A stretch of 64,000 nt of DNA. Source: Juglans regia (taxonomy: Eukaryota; Streptophyta; Magnoliopsida; Fagales; Juglandaceae). How positions within the stretch are numbered: position 1 is the stretch's first letter; each line of letters opens with the position of its first letter. A program made the position numbers and the translations under genes. The notes under the pieces were generated by a model, which worked only from the letters and a program-made list of their open reading frames with translations, had not been told where the DNA came from and did no database searches. The stretch covers positions 33,205,044 through 33,269,043 of the forward strand of contig NC_049911.1 of the NCBI RefSeq assembly GCF_001411555.2, given 5' to 3'. Of the stretch, positions 1-12,118 are shown in pieces.

Positions 1-139
1 TCATATATGGATTGAAGAATTTTATATATCATAGTCTCATCTTACTTTCATCTCATTATGACGAGATGGTATTGCACACCAACTTTTATATTTATTCTTT
101 ACAAAAATAAAATATAATCTAAGAGTGATAAATATGAAA

Positions 140-306
140 TAATGTTATATGTAGTCGTAGAAAGTATAAATACTGTGTAGTCATTTAGAAAAATAATAAA
201 ATTTATTATTAAAAAATTAATTTATTTTCATATAAATTATGTATTTTTTTAATTTTTTTAAACGACTATATAATATTTGTACATTCATGACTACAAATAT
301 TGTTTC
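140..306. repeat. AT-rich palindromic MITE, family A copy 1
   Basis: The ends carry inverted motifs (GTAGTCGTAGAA near the left, TTCATGACTACAAAT near the right). The inner part contains ATTAAAAAATTAATTT. The same layout recurs at 2660-2825, so this is a dispersed small element. No coding capacity is visible. Confidence 0.5.
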
Positions 307-346
307 TAGTACATGAAGATATGAAGCAACCATGCATGCATATCAG

Positions 347-560
347 TCTCGGCGACGTGCGCGTCTTCACAAAGATGAAGATGAGACACGTCGCCGAGAA
401 AAAGTCGAACCGTGTCTGACGTTTTGCGGCGACAGCTACACTCTTACGTGGGAAAGTGGCCAGTTGTCGTAATAGCGTTCGTGCTAATTTGATGTGAAAC
501 GGCCTGGCCCAAAATGCTTTGCGGTGTTAGTTTTGGGCGACAAAATTCGGGTCCTCCCAA
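347..560. other. GC-rich hairpin with repeated GGCGAC motifs
   Basis: A perfect 13-bp inverted repeat, TCTCGGCGACGTG at 347-359 against CACGTCGCCGAGA at 387-399, encloses a 27-base loop that has its own short stem (TCTTCA/TGAAGA). Two more GGCGAC motifs follow at about 428 and 533. Such clustering in an AT-rich context resembles the subterminal repeats of CACTA-type transposons. No CACTA terminus was found, so the assignment is an inference. Confidence 0.4.
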
Positions 561-651
561 CATTTAGAAAGGCCTAATTACTTCTATGCGACTATGCGAG
601 ATTCAATTTTATGCACAAATTAAAATTAACCAATCTTTAACGTGATCGCTT

Positions 652-876
652 AGGGTTGGTTTGTTTTTGTAGATGAAATGAGATGAATTAATATTAAAAT
701 TAAAAATTAAATAAAATATAATTAGAATATATTTTTTTAATATTATTTTTATTTTAGAATTTGAAAAAGTTGAATTGTTTATTTTATTTTATGTGAAAAT
801 TTAAAAAAATTATAATGATTAAATAAGAAGAGATGAAATAAAATGAGTTGAGAGTAATTGCGAAAACAAACGACTA
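652..876. mobile_element. Tourist-like MITE (TTA/TAA target, GAGATGAG family)
   Basis: It starts after TTA with GGGTTGGTTTG and ends near AACAAACGAC. It has the family's GATGAAATGAGATG and GAGTTGAGAG end segments around an AT-rich core. This is one of about eighteen copies in the window. Confidence 0.55.
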
Positions 877-1446
877 AACTTCAAAACATATCCTTAAAAC
901 ATCAACAATTTTCTTTTCAAGTCTTTCCATTTTTTTTTTTTTTTACAGTAATAATTTACACTTCGATCCAAAAGATATTTCGAAAGCCCCAGGCCAAAAT
1001 CCAAAACCTAAGCTTGAAATTTTAACGTTGGCACGTACGTGATCAGATGATGACCCACGGAATTTAGCCTCTAGAAAGTAAAAACCAATCGCCCATACCT
1101 TTCCTGGAAGGGCAGAACTACTGATGATCGATATCATTCCGCATCGTATGCTTTGCAGGAAAAAGTACTACTTCCCCACTCCACTCCTTTCCCCTAGCTC
1201 CTGATCTCCCAGTACTACTACTGATCTCTATGATCATGATCTGTGCTTTGCTTGTGTCGAAATTCAATATTCTGCATTCCATAATTATCGCCCAACATGC
1301 TGCATGTCAACGATTCCATGCAGATCAGAGTTTCGGGTCCACAAATGAGCTGACCGATAAAGGAAATTAGTTCGATAAGAAACAAAGTCAATGAAGTTTA
1401 TAAATTGTACTAGTCTTTTAGTCCTCTGGATAGCATGCATGGCATA

Positions 1447-1450
<4 letters not shown>

Positions 1451-1480
<30 letters not shown>
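1451..1480. repeat. (TC)15 microsatellite
   Basis: Thirty bases of uninterrupted TC dinucleotides. The surroundings (877-2146) hold no recognisable gene. The flanks contain ATGCATGC-rich sequence at both sides. Confidence 0.9.
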
Positions 1481-1482
<2 letters not shown>

Positions 1483-2146
1483 GCATGCTCATATCTAGCT
1501 AGGGTGAGAATATGTTCTTTCGATAAAAATATTCTTCAACTTTCTCTGGCTATATATGGAGACAATATGCGCTGCAAAATAATGCAGAGCCAAGCAAAAG
1601 ATCATATCATGTGATGAGTAGGGCATTACATGCAAAGGAAGATAGTAGAATGAAGCCAAGGATGAATTGCCGGCAGCTAGCTTAGCGTTACTCATGCGAA
1701 TGGTTAGCATGCATGCATGCAATATTGCAATAGTTTTTTGCATGTATAGCCTCTCGGCAATTCATTTTTGGCTACGTTGAACTGTCTTCGTTTCATGTGA
1801 TGCCTACCATGATTACAACGTACGTACCGAATACATCATTAAGATCAATATGCTCTACATCTGACAGAATTAATTGGTCGAATATGTTTGAGAAGCGTAA
1901 GAATACATGATTCAGATCATTCAACATTTACTGAGCTCATTAGTACTTTCTATACGTTGCTGCCAAGGATTTATTAAGTTGTGCAAATTCCGCTGTTAAA
2001 GAAATAAGTAATTAGAGATGGACGGAGGGCCCGAAAGGAAAGGCCATAATCCTCCGGCCCCTTCCTGGTCATGCCCTTTTGGAATTCAAGTACTAGGAAG
2101 TGTTCTTGGCCATGGCCAGCCGGCCGCCCCGCTACGCGCCTCCTTA

Positions 2147-2336
2147 GGGTGAGTTTGAATGTTGAAGTGAGTTGAGTTGAGATGATAAAATATTGTTAAA
2201 ATATTATTTTTTAATATTATTATTATTTTAGGATTTGAAAAAGTTAAATTATTTATTATATTTTGTGTTGAGATTTTAAAAAGTTATAATGATGAGTTCA
2301 GATGAATTGAGAGTAGTTGATGATCCAAACGAAGCC
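2147..2336. mobile_element. Tourist-like MITE with TTA target duplication
   Basis: The element begins GGGTGAGTTTGAATG and ends CCAAACGAAGCC. It is flanked on both sides by TTA (2144-2146 and 2337-2339). This is the target size and sequence of PIF/Harbinger elements, so the family is best read as Tourist-like. The 190-bp core is AT-rich and non-coding. Confidence 0.7.
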
Positions 2337-2351
2337 TTAATGATATTGGTT

Positions 2352-2571
2352 AAGGCCTCGGTTGTTTTCAGAAAGCATATCAACTTATCTCATATCATCT
2401 AATCATTACAATTTTTTCAATTTTTAATACAAAATAAAATAAACAATTCAACTTTTTTAAATACCCAAACAAAAATAATATTAAAAAAATATATTCTAAC
2501 AATACTTTATTCAACTTTTTAACTTTAATCTCAACTCATCTCATCTTATCTGCGAAAAACAACCAGCCCTT
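2352..2571. mobile_element. Tourist-like MITE, opposite orientation
   Basis: It lies 15 bp after the previous copy and in the other orientation (…CAACTCATCTCATC at its right end). It starts GGCCTCGGTTG after TTAA and ends CAACCAGCCC before TTAA. The two copies together form a tail-to-tail pair. Confidence 0.6.
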
Positions 2572-2659
2572 AAGTTTAAATAATATGTTTATACATCAAT
2601 TTATAGAAAATGTTTATATGAAAAATAATCATCCTCGAATAAATATTTTTTTAGAGTAA

Positions 2660-2825
2660 TACTACGTACAGTCGTAGAATATACAAGTGTCGTGTAATCG
2701 CTTTAAAAAAAATGAGGTCTACTATTAAAAAATTAATTTTCTTTTCATTTAAGTCGTATTTATTCATTTTTTTCAAACTAATAGCGCGGCGCTTGTACAC
2801 TCACAACTACAACTATCATTTCTCT
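2660..2825. repeat. AT-rich palindromic MITE, family A copy 2
   Basis: It matches the element at 140-306: CAGTCGTAGAATATACAAG at the left, an inner ATTAAAAAATTAATTTTC, and ACACTCACAACTAC at the right. It is non-coding. Beyond it, to about 3380, I see only AT-rich sequence. Confidence 0.5.
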
Positions 2826-3399
2826 TTTTTTTTTACCATGAGTACCATGCATTCTATTAATGACATTTTGTTTTTGAGATACAAAGACCCGCAAATTGCA
2901 ATTACCCGACCCGTGCGCTCTCTCTCTCTCATAGAAATTTGAGAGCTGATACACGTAATGACTCTCTTAAGTGTAATATTACTGAAATAGCTAAACTTAA
3001 ACTCAAGTTTTACCTAATATTACATAAATTTATTTTTATCTATTTCATTCTTAATTTTTACATTAAATTATCTATATATTTTTTATATAATAATAAAATA
3101 ATATTAATTTATTTTTTAAAATTTTAAAATATTTAAAATATTTAATTTTATTATATTTTACTATTTTACTGATTATATATATATTAATTAATAATAATAG
3201 CCCTAAAAAAATTACTGCAACCAAATCATGGTAGAAAATAAAAAATAAAATATTTTTTTATTCTTTTTAACCATGCTACAGTAACCAAAATAAAATAAAA
3301 AATCATTCCCTTTTATATTTGTCCAATCCAAGTCAACACATTTTGAAACTCTGCCAACCAAACTAAATCTGCATTGCACAATCCAATGCAAACACCCCC

Positions 3400-6158
3400 A
3401 TGCTGGCCAGAAGCTCCTCTTCTTCTAGTTCTCCGTTTCCATATTCTTACCCCAATTTTTAAGCAGGATTAATGCCGAGCCACAGCATAAAAAACCAGAG
3501 TTTTCGGACTCACTCTCCCTGAAGTCCGAGCTCGACCACCTCAAGTCCAAGATCTCAATTGTAGGTCCCTTTGTGCCTTAATCTCTCTCTATTTCTCTCA
3601 TTTATATATGGATGTGTATTAGTTTATATAAATCTTGGTGGAAAAACGTACTGGACTTTTGAATTTTGGAGGTCTACGTTAATGCATTACTGGGTTCAAT
3701 ACTAAGATTTGAAATGAATGTGGAACACCATATAATAGTTTCAAAAGGTGCTTTGGGTTTATTTCTCCTATGTTCAGTTGCTGAGAAATTGTAGGAAATC
3801 TTACTATGACGACATGGTCTATGCCCATTTTAGAAAGCAATCAATGAAGCAATAAGAGAAACCTCCTAAGATATGTTTGGGAACTGGAGTCGAACATGTG
3901 TTCCCCTTAAGTAACATTCGTGGGTGGGCTGTTTGAGATAATATATTGTTTTGGAGGTCAAGTAGGGGCCATAAGTCTGAGGTGAAAACTTCTTTCCGGT
4001 ACTGTGTGATCCAGAGTAGGGTAGCTTTCCTTGGAGCGCTTGGCGTGTAGGAATTCCTTTAAGGGTTCTGTTCATTGTGTAGTTTGCACCATGAATTGTA
4101 ACCTGACTAAGGAGAATTTGGTGAAGCATACAGAATTTATCACTAGTTATATTTCTTCCCTAGCCTGCATTCTTTATGTTGTTTGCAGCTCTGAAGTTTA
4201 TCCTGACTGAGGAAAATTTGGGAAGCATACATAATTTGTCACTAGTTGTTGGTACATCGCTTCAGTAGCTTGTATTCTTTGGCGTCTCTCGGTATGTGCC
4301 TAGTCTTGCAGTTGCTTTGCTGGCATGTCAGAGTAGGAAAATCGGTAGTGGAAGGGATTTAGTCTCATGGAGAGCTGTGTCTTCTTCCTCTCTATTGTAG
4401 CTGAATAATAGGATGTCTCAAGGAAAGGTGAAATATGTGGGAGTTTTCTAAAATGGGGATAATTTTGTAATAGACTTGTTTTTTATTGTGAAGAAATGGC
4501 TGCCAAGGTTGATGCCACAATGGTTGGCATTTATAACCTCACTTAAATCACATATTTAATCAATAACTGTTAGAAAATTTGAGGTCTGCCATGCATCTAA
4601 GAGTTCTGTAGGACCACGTATCATCAAATTACAAAACATTCAGGTAAAATTGCATTGGGGTGAACCTATTTGATTTACTGGTATTCAATTGGAATTCTTA
4701 CTTACCAATGACGTGCTTTCCTGTTGTGACAGGAAGCTAAGAAGTTCACACAGCCATACTTCACAAAGCCCTATGCAAAAACCAATAATTCGCTGTCAAA
4801 AGTTCGTTAAATCCTCGACGTTATACCTCTGGCAGGTATCAATTTTACCACACTATCAAGTATTTTGATTTAAGCTCTTTCTTTCTAGAGGTTAGTAGAA
4901 TAACTCAAGTGAGCGTAATGATCTTAATAGAATAACCCACTTGAAGCTTAATCATCTGACATACCTACTGCACTATGTCTGTAATAGGTCCCATTGTTCA
5001 ATCCTTTCTCTAGAGTCTGTGGCTATTTATAGCCATTACCTTGACACCAAAAAAGAGTTCAACCCACTGCTTTACTTCTGTATTGTTATACATATTTTCT
5101 CATCTGTGTTTCAATATGCTGCACCATGTGTGATACCGTTTTGGCTTCTTTAGTGGTCTGAAGATTTTTTAGTCTTTATTGATTGAAGAAGGGCATGGTG
5201 TTTGGGAAATAACTTTGGGAGGTGATACCGAGGAATTGAAATTATAGTTCCATGGATATTGGTCCATGTTGTTATTGTCACGACAAATAAAAGAAGCCGA
5301 AGGAAGGAGACAACCTAATTTAAGAGCATGCTGCATGAACCTCTAAAAAAATGACATATTCTACAGGGGAGAGTATACTTCAACCTTCCAACGACCAAAA
5401 ATAGAAGATAGATCAGAGTGTGTTTTTTTCCTGTTTTATATTTTACCTATTGATTTGTTATAGACTTATAGTTTTGAGAATAATGCAGTCAGAATTAAAG
5501 GCCAAGTTCATTGTATTTAGGTCCAGAAGTGGTAAAAAACAAAGATCTAACTAGACCACTTTCAAAGAATGTGACCTTAAAGTTGAAGTTTTTAGCAGTA
5601 TCTTGAGTTACAGACATTCAAAGACGCATCCTGTGAAAGCTTCGTATCCAATGATTTTCTCACTGTTATTATACTCGATTCATATAGGCTCTTGTAGCCG
5701 GTCCTTTTCGGTTTTGGTCTTGGCATGTAATTTGTCTTAGCATCATCATGCCTCCAGAGATACCTTTCATCAGATTCACTCACATATTCTTGGCATAAAT
5801 CTCCCACCACGATACATGCCATTATCTTTACTCCCTAAAAAAATAAAAGAGAGAGAGAGATTTTCCATTTATATTCAAGTTAGTTTTGTATCCATGCCAA
5901 ACTTTCCATCATTGTTGCAGCCTCGCAGGATGTTTTTTGCCAAGTTCTGTTTCTTTATTTTCTATCTAAATATATTGGTGTGCATGTTACATAATTTATC
6001 TCAAATTGCAGTTGAACCCTATGGAACCTAATGCTTCTATGCCTTCATCTAGGTCTAAATCAATGCCCAATGTGATGCATTTGGATAGCACTCTGCCTCC
6101 AATTTTAGATAGCTCTCTCCCAACAACTAATTCTCAAGTTCACCCTCATATCACATGA
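3400..6158 (+). pseudogene. Possible decayed multi-exon gene of unknown family
   Basis: Three exon-like pieces are visible. The first, about 3400-3561, starts at an ATG coding a serine-rich peptide. After an apparent frameshift it codes a charged helix (KSELDHLKSKIS) up to a GTAGGT donor. The second, about 4733-4833, follows a GACAG acceptor and codes EAKKFTQPYFTKPYAK, but it has a TAA stop before ILDVIPLA and a GTATC donor. The third, 6012-6158, follows TTGCAG and codes a Ser/Pro-rich tail ending in TGA. The frame breaks suggest a dead gene, although a different splice pattern could rescue part of it. I do not recognise the family. The intervening sequence looks like introns. Confidence is low. 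Confidence 0.3.
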
Positions 6159-9100
6159 AGACGCTTTACTCAGGCTGTGTCTTGGTGTTGTCTTTTTGGG
6201 TTATTCACAAGTGTAAATAATATAACTTAAATAAAGTGGACGCTCTCATGCATGTATGGAGTTTCCAACTTAGTACAAATTAATTGTTTGTTCCATCTTT
6301 TTTGGTATTTGTTGTATGGATAACTTCTTTGTAGTAGTCCACAATGATGGGATTGGGGGATCTTTTGCTTATCCAAATTTAAAAACATTGCTTTAATCAT
6401 TCATACTTTTCTTTTGAATAAGAGATCATATTTTGTTGGACCATTAGTTTTCTCTTTTTATCTCACGAGGTATATTATTTATAATGGACTATGAACCTTT
6501 GCTCTTGTGCTCAGGAGCAACTTTTTATGCAAAAGAGGACCATTTTATAGAAGGTTTTGTGCATAAATCTCTTGCATTTGAGGTGAAAGGAGAATCATAT
6601 TGCCCGGTCCTAGCCAATTGTTAGAGGTCTATGCAAAAAGAAGAACGTTACTTCATCTTACATTTGATCATCCTCACTCACATATGTTGACGTAATACAT
6701 TTCAAGTGGCTTCCTTTATGAATTACCTAAATGAAAATCACTAAAAATGTGCTACATAGTAGGCATGGTAGAGGATGACAAAACCTAGAATGAAGAAAAG
6801 TATTATTCATGCAAAAACAAACAGACATTTTTTTTCCAGAACTATTCAAAGTGCATAGAGCGAGTGTTGTCTTCCAAGTGCTATTTTGCTATCAAGTAAT
6901 GGACCTTGAGGTACCAATACCACCTTATCTGAGGAAGGATAAAGAACAAACTAGAGAATTTTGATGACCTTTGTAACCTAGTGCTTCCCAAAGTAAAAAT
7001 AAAGCTCATTTTGGTCCTACCAATCAGCAAGCAAATTAGTGCACCATCACAACCTCCTATACAAAATCACAAAAGAGCATTGGAATTGATCATTTCAAAT
7101 TTTTTGTATAGAATGGTAAAGTTTGTCTAGTATATATATAGATTATTTCTAAAACAAAAAAGAAAAAAATGTTGGGTCAGAATACCTGTTTCTTTTGAAA
7201 TTATTTTTGGGATTGGGTAATCGGGTGATCTGCTAAACAGGATACTCCACTTTCGGGTCGGGTTGGGAAATGACCCTAGACCTCGCTTAAGTTCTTAGTT
7301 GGCTCAAGTCATTTAGCTAGCCCTTTTTTTTTTTTTTTTCCTTTCAGTTTCTGATTTTGGGCAAAGACCTTACTTAATTCAGATTGAAGCAGAATGGATA
7401 ATTTTTTACAACACTGAGGACAACATATTATAAATTTCTCAAAAAAATGAATTAGTTGTGTACAATATAAACATCTTTTGAATGGGAAATGATGTTATAA
7501 TTTGAAATTTATAATTCTCAATCATACTGTGTCATGTTTTAAGTGATATTTTTTCAGCAAGTGGCTGACACATAAAATCAAATTAAGGATTAGTATTATT
7601 CCATTTCCAAATTTCATTCAAACTAAATGGAGGTAAGAGAGTTATTTTTTAGTCAAATATAATTTAATATAAATATGTGCTGAAATTTTTTTTTATTTGA
7701 TCATTTTTTATTAAATAATCTTTAATTAATTGAATGAATTAGATTATTATTTAAAATTTTACAATGTGCGAGGTCCATATGCACACGAAATGGAAAAATC
7801 GACGTTGGACTTGGTCCAGGCAGACAGCTCACCTCTCACATGAACCAACGTGGCTTATGTGGGTCCCAACCTAAATTATCCAATATTTGATAAGTCAGAT
7901 TCCAAGTGCTATAATTCACAGGAACATTTTTGAAATTATGGTTTGTAAATAAATAAAGTCGTCGTTGACTTTTCGTTTTGAAAAAAAAATGATAATAATA
8001 ATAATAATATTATTATTATTAATATATGCAAATGCAACTTCTAATCTCTTCCGTTTCCAACTTGAATTGTAGGCCCAACAGCACAATTGACAATTAGTGG
8101 CGTACCACGTTTAGACATCGGATTATTCCAAAATAGAAAATGGCCTCCATATAATTATTCTATCGGATAATCTTTATGCGAATAATATGTAAAATGGGTC
8201 TTCTGATATTTATTGAGGATGATAAATATATTTTTTCTTTATTGAGAATTTATTATTAATTATATGAATATCTTGAACACCCTTCCTATATATCTTCTAA
8301 TTCAATGTTCTAGTGTTCTAAGAGATCTAACCCAAAAATGGTTAATTTTTTTTCACTTTCCAGAAAATGTTTCTCAAATTAAATGATTGGAATTTTGGCA
8401 TGTAATATAATTTTCTGCTGTACATTAAATATCAATGTTATTAAGTATTAGGTTGGTAAAAGTAATAAACATTGTCACGTGCGCACTTTGGGCCATTCAT
8501 GTGCCACTGTAAGGAAGTTTCTATCACCGTACATGCAATTTTTCTAAGATCAGAATCATCGGTTTTTTCAGACCTGACGTTCCGCTGTACTTTTATAGTG
8601 ACGCGTGTCCCTCACGTGCCATCACAATCTCGGTGTTTACATTTTTTATTTCCTCTAAAATTGAAAATGTAGATCTACAACTTTTCCAGATATAATTCGC
8701 TATTTTCTCGTGTATCTTTTGTGTTTTCTGTTATTTTCTTTATTTTAGGTTTAAAAAAAATACATAGTCTCTTGAATTTTTGTTTATAAAGTGTACCATC
8801 TACTTTATCTTAAATAGATTGTGGGGTTGTTAATTATGTCTTAAGACAGAATGTGAGGTTTGTTAAATCTTTCTTAGAATAAAGTGCTGTTTCTCAGACA
8901 GTTTATCTGTAGAGAGTTATAGTAATAGACTAAACTATATCAATCACGAAGAAATTTATATATTAAAAAGTCTTAAAAGTAATAATTAATTTATATTCTA
9001 TATGTCTCAAATCAAAATTATAATATCTCATTACAAATGAATAAAATTTATTCTGCCTGTTCAAACAAAAAGTAATAAACATTGACTCGGTAAATTCCCC

Positions 9101-9394
9101 AACCGCCAAGTAAAAGTCTAGGGGCTCCTTTCAATAATAAAAAATTATCAACCGTTAATAGTTTTGATTTAATATTTTTATATGATATTACGATGATCAT
9201 AAATCTTGACGAGGGCTAGGCTACTTGCGATTTTGGGACATCTAACTTTTATTTATTTTTATTTTTGTGGTCGAGGGACCACATGCCACGTCATTCATGC
9301 ACTTCAAGGTTAATTACTAATTTGACTTGTCTTCCGAGCGGATGGACATATATGATCCAATTATAGAGCCTAGAGGGTGTCGTTTATGCACTTA
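6159..9394. other. Intergenic, no gene seen
   Basis: AT-rich sequence with poly-T runs (for example about 7322-7340). Several CACGTG/ACGTG motifs occur at about 8476 and 8613. There is no ORF with family features on either strand. Occasional short ORFs have random composition. Confidence 0.6.
7991..8024. repeat. Palindromic ATA/TAT trinucleotide microsatellite
   Basis: A run of ATA units switches to TAT units, making a self-complementary stretch of about 30 bases that can fold on itself. Confidence 0.8.
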
Positions 9395-9535
9395 AATGGA
9401 AAATTTTATAAAAATAAATTTATAAATTAATATGACATTGTTATATATATATATATTTTATAATAAAAATAAATTTATAATCTAATATATCATATTAAAT
9501 TATATTAATTTGTAAATTTATTATTGTGAAATCTT
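9395..9535. repeat. Palindromic MITE, family C copy 1
   Basis: The inverted ends are built on AAAATTTTATAAAAATAAAT and its complement near 9535. The centre has a TATATA run. Similar layouts occur at 50215-50320 and 57198-57350. Confidence 0.5.
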
Positions 9536-9899
9536 TTTTTTGGCTAAACTATTTTTTTTTTTTAAATAAAGATGGCCATTTCTATGGAAAATGACCCTAT
9601 TCTATCTTTTGTTTTTAAAACATTTTGGTTTGATGAATTATTCGATTAGACCATTGCCAAGCTTATAAGAATAAAAGCATAATCGACGGAGGGACAGAAT
9701 TGATGAGTTATTCCATAAGACAAATTCATTTCTATAATTTTTTAAGATACGTTAAAGTGTTATCACAAAGAAATAAAAACTAACTGTAAAAGCAACAAGA
9801 AAGCGAAGCTATCGATGAAGCATTGCTCCACCTTAGTCATGGTTTGACTCATGACTCCTTTGATTCACAAAATAACCAAACATGCTCTTATATAAAAAA

Positions 9900-10125
9900 A
9901 AAAAAAATCTACATAATTTCTTACTATTTATACAATCTTTACACACCATATTTTTTTAAATTTTTATTATTTTTTATCAAATATTTAAAATATATAAATA
10001 ATGAATAAAATAATTAAATTAGTTTAAAAGGAATAAACTTAAAAAAATATTACAAATTTATTTATTTATTTTTTAAATTTGATGTATAGAAGTTAGAAAA
10101 GTTGTGTAGCATTATTCGGATGGAA
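9900..10125. repeat. Palindromic MITE, family D copy 1
   Basis: The left part (TCTACATAATTTCTTAC, then ACAATCTTTACACACC) aligns by eye with the element at 49193-49432. The right end carries the complement, GTTGTGTAGCATTATTC. The inner sequences of the two copies also match (AATAATGAATAAAA, GGAATAAACTTAAAAAAA). Confidence 0.55.
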
Positions 10126-10137
10126 TATATAAATTAA

Positions 10138-10499
10138 GGACGATGCTACAGCTCCTGCTGGGGGCTCCTGCTGGAACTGTAACATGTGTTTTCATGTATT
10201 TTTTTTAAGTAATTTTTTATATATATATTTTTAATATTTTTAAAATATAAAATAAATTTAGAACATCATTAAAACACTTCCTTAATTAGAAAGTAAAAAA
10301 AAATATTAAAAAATACTTCCTTAATCATGAAGTATGATTTTTTATTTTATTTCGTAATTAAGAAAATATTTTTTAATAACATTTTAAAATTTTTTATTTT
10401 TTAAAAATATTTAAAATTATTAAAAAAAGTTATATAAAAAATAACTTTAAATAATATAAAAAACACATTAGAGTTTCAGCGATAGCTGTAGCATTATTC
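10138..10499. mobile_element. MULE-type MITE, 9-bp target duplication
   Basis: A 362-bp element starts GGACGATGCTACAGCTCC and ends AGCTGTAGCATTATTC. It is flanked by a perfect 9-bp repeat, ATAAATTAA (10129-10137 and 10500-10508). Nine-base target duplications are typical of Mutator-like elements. The ends are GC-rich (GCTCCTGCTGGGGGCTCC) and the core AT-rich, with an inner palindrome around CTTCCTTAATCATGAAGTA. It sits only about 60 bp upstream of the putative BC10 leader exon. Confidence 0.8.
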
Positions 10500-10560
10500 A
10501 TAAATTAATATTATTAAAAAAAACAAACAAAAGAAGAAAGAAGAAAGAAAGCCGGCCGAA

Positions 10561-10978
10561 ATGGCTCAATTTGTTTGGAGGAGAGAGCAGAGCCAAAACA
10601 AAAGGGACTGCCTCATCACTTCGTGTCTCGTTCTCTCCCTCTCTCCATAGGACTGGTCAGAGAATTTTTATAGGAAGAAACAGAGCGAAGAACGAAAAAT
10701 CCACAGCAGACGCAGAAAGCGAATCGTCCAAGGAATCAAATAAAAGCTCAATATCTATTACACTCTTATTCACATCTATTACATATATAAATATAGAAAC
10801 CCTCCCTCCCTGTGTGCGCGTGCGAGTCTGGCTTTTGATTCTTTCTTCTTATTCTCCTACCCTAGATCTTGATAAACCATTGGCGTATAGCTTCCGATTC
10901 CCGATCTTTTTATTGTCGCTCCTGATTGGCGTGGTTTTCGGGTCTTTCTCAGTTCGATTCAGCTCTATATCTTTCCAG
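10561..10978 (+). other. Putative 5' leader exon of the BC10-like gene
   Basis: GC-richer, CT-rich sequence ends in a good donor (TTTCCAG then GTATTC at 10979). The first coding exon begins at 12119 with an in-frame TAG just before its ATG, so translation starts there and this segment is likely an untranslated leader. An ATG at 10561 opens a 29-codon upstream ORF if transcription starts before it. The longer open frame through this exon starts only at a TTG and has no family features. The start of transcription cannot be fixed from sequence. Confidence 0.5.
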
Positions 10979-11403
10979 GTATTCATGATTTTCCGTTTCC
11001 CCCCATTGTTTTTCTTGTTAGAGACGGACGGCGAGGTTTCGCTGCCTACTTTTATTTTTTAATTTATAATTTGGATGTTCTTGTTATTAGCTTTTAATTT
11101 TCTTGGGAACCAATCCGTGGATATGCATTATTTGGGGGGTTGACTATTAGTGAGATGGAGTATGCATTTGGGATTGCGATTTCGTGGGGTTTGAGCGAGT
11201 CTTGAATTTTGGGTAGGTTGGGACTTTTTGGGGGTTGGATGTGGGCTTGACTGTTTTTAACTCAAAGCTTTGGTTTTTATTTTTTTATTTACTTATATTA
11301 TTTTTTAATTAGGAATATTGGTTGGTTTAAGTCGTTGGGCTGCTTCACAACTTTGAGTTTGAAGGATCTGTTTATTAAGCGTTTCCTTCTAGTTTCCTTG
11401 TTT

Positions 11404-11709
11404 CTACTTTTGATAATTTTTTTCCTTTCTTTTATTCTATTGTATAACTCCAAGATCGCCGTTTTGCTTGTCTTTATGTTTCTGAATTTTCATCTTCAAT
11501 TGCTTAGAGTGTATGCGCTCTTGCCCTGTTAGGTTAATGAGAAAAGGTAATAAAAGCTACTTTTGATAATTTTTTTCCTTTCTTTTATTCTATTGTATAA
11601 CTCCAAGATCGCCGTTTTGCTTGTCTTTATGTTTCTGAATTTTCATCTTCAATTGCTTAGAGTGTATGCGCTCTTGCCCTGTTAGGTTAATGAGAAAAGG
11701 TAATAAAAG
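11404..11709 (+). repeat. Perfect 153-bp tandem duplication in the leader intron
   Basis: Copy 1 spans 11404-11556 and copy 2 spans 11557-11709. I see no difference between them over 153 bases, so the duplication must be recent (or an assembly artefact). Both lie in the presumed leader intron of the BC10-like gene. Confidence 0.9.
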
Positions 11710-12118
11710 AGAGGAACAAAAAGAGAGAATATGTTTCAGTCTCGAATATGGGGTTTTTTATATGGTCCTGCCTGGCTGAGTCTGTTATAGTTTATTAGCC
11801 CAGGTGCTTTATCTTATCACTGTCATATCTTTTTCGTACATGAGTTATGTGTAAACCTATTTTTTCTCATATGATTTTATTTTACATGAGCTTGTGGTCT
11901 GAATTTTCAAACGCGTAGACTCTTGCAGTGTTTAAGCATTTATCAAGATTATCTGGCCTGCTAATGGGTTTCCCTCCGATTTCAGATTCTTCAATACCAA
12001 TACGTCCAGGATTCACTAATAGGTTATTAAATACTAATTCCATAAGGAAAGAATGTTGTGGTGAAGGGGGAATGAAGGACAAGATTTTGGATATGAAGTT
12101 GTGATGCATTTAATCTAG

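Noticed and set aside
10571..11062. 163-codon open frame over the BC10-like leader
   Set aside because: It begins at TTG, not ATG, runs through a good donor at 10979 and has low-complexity hydrophobic content. It fits a leader exon plus intron better than a protein.
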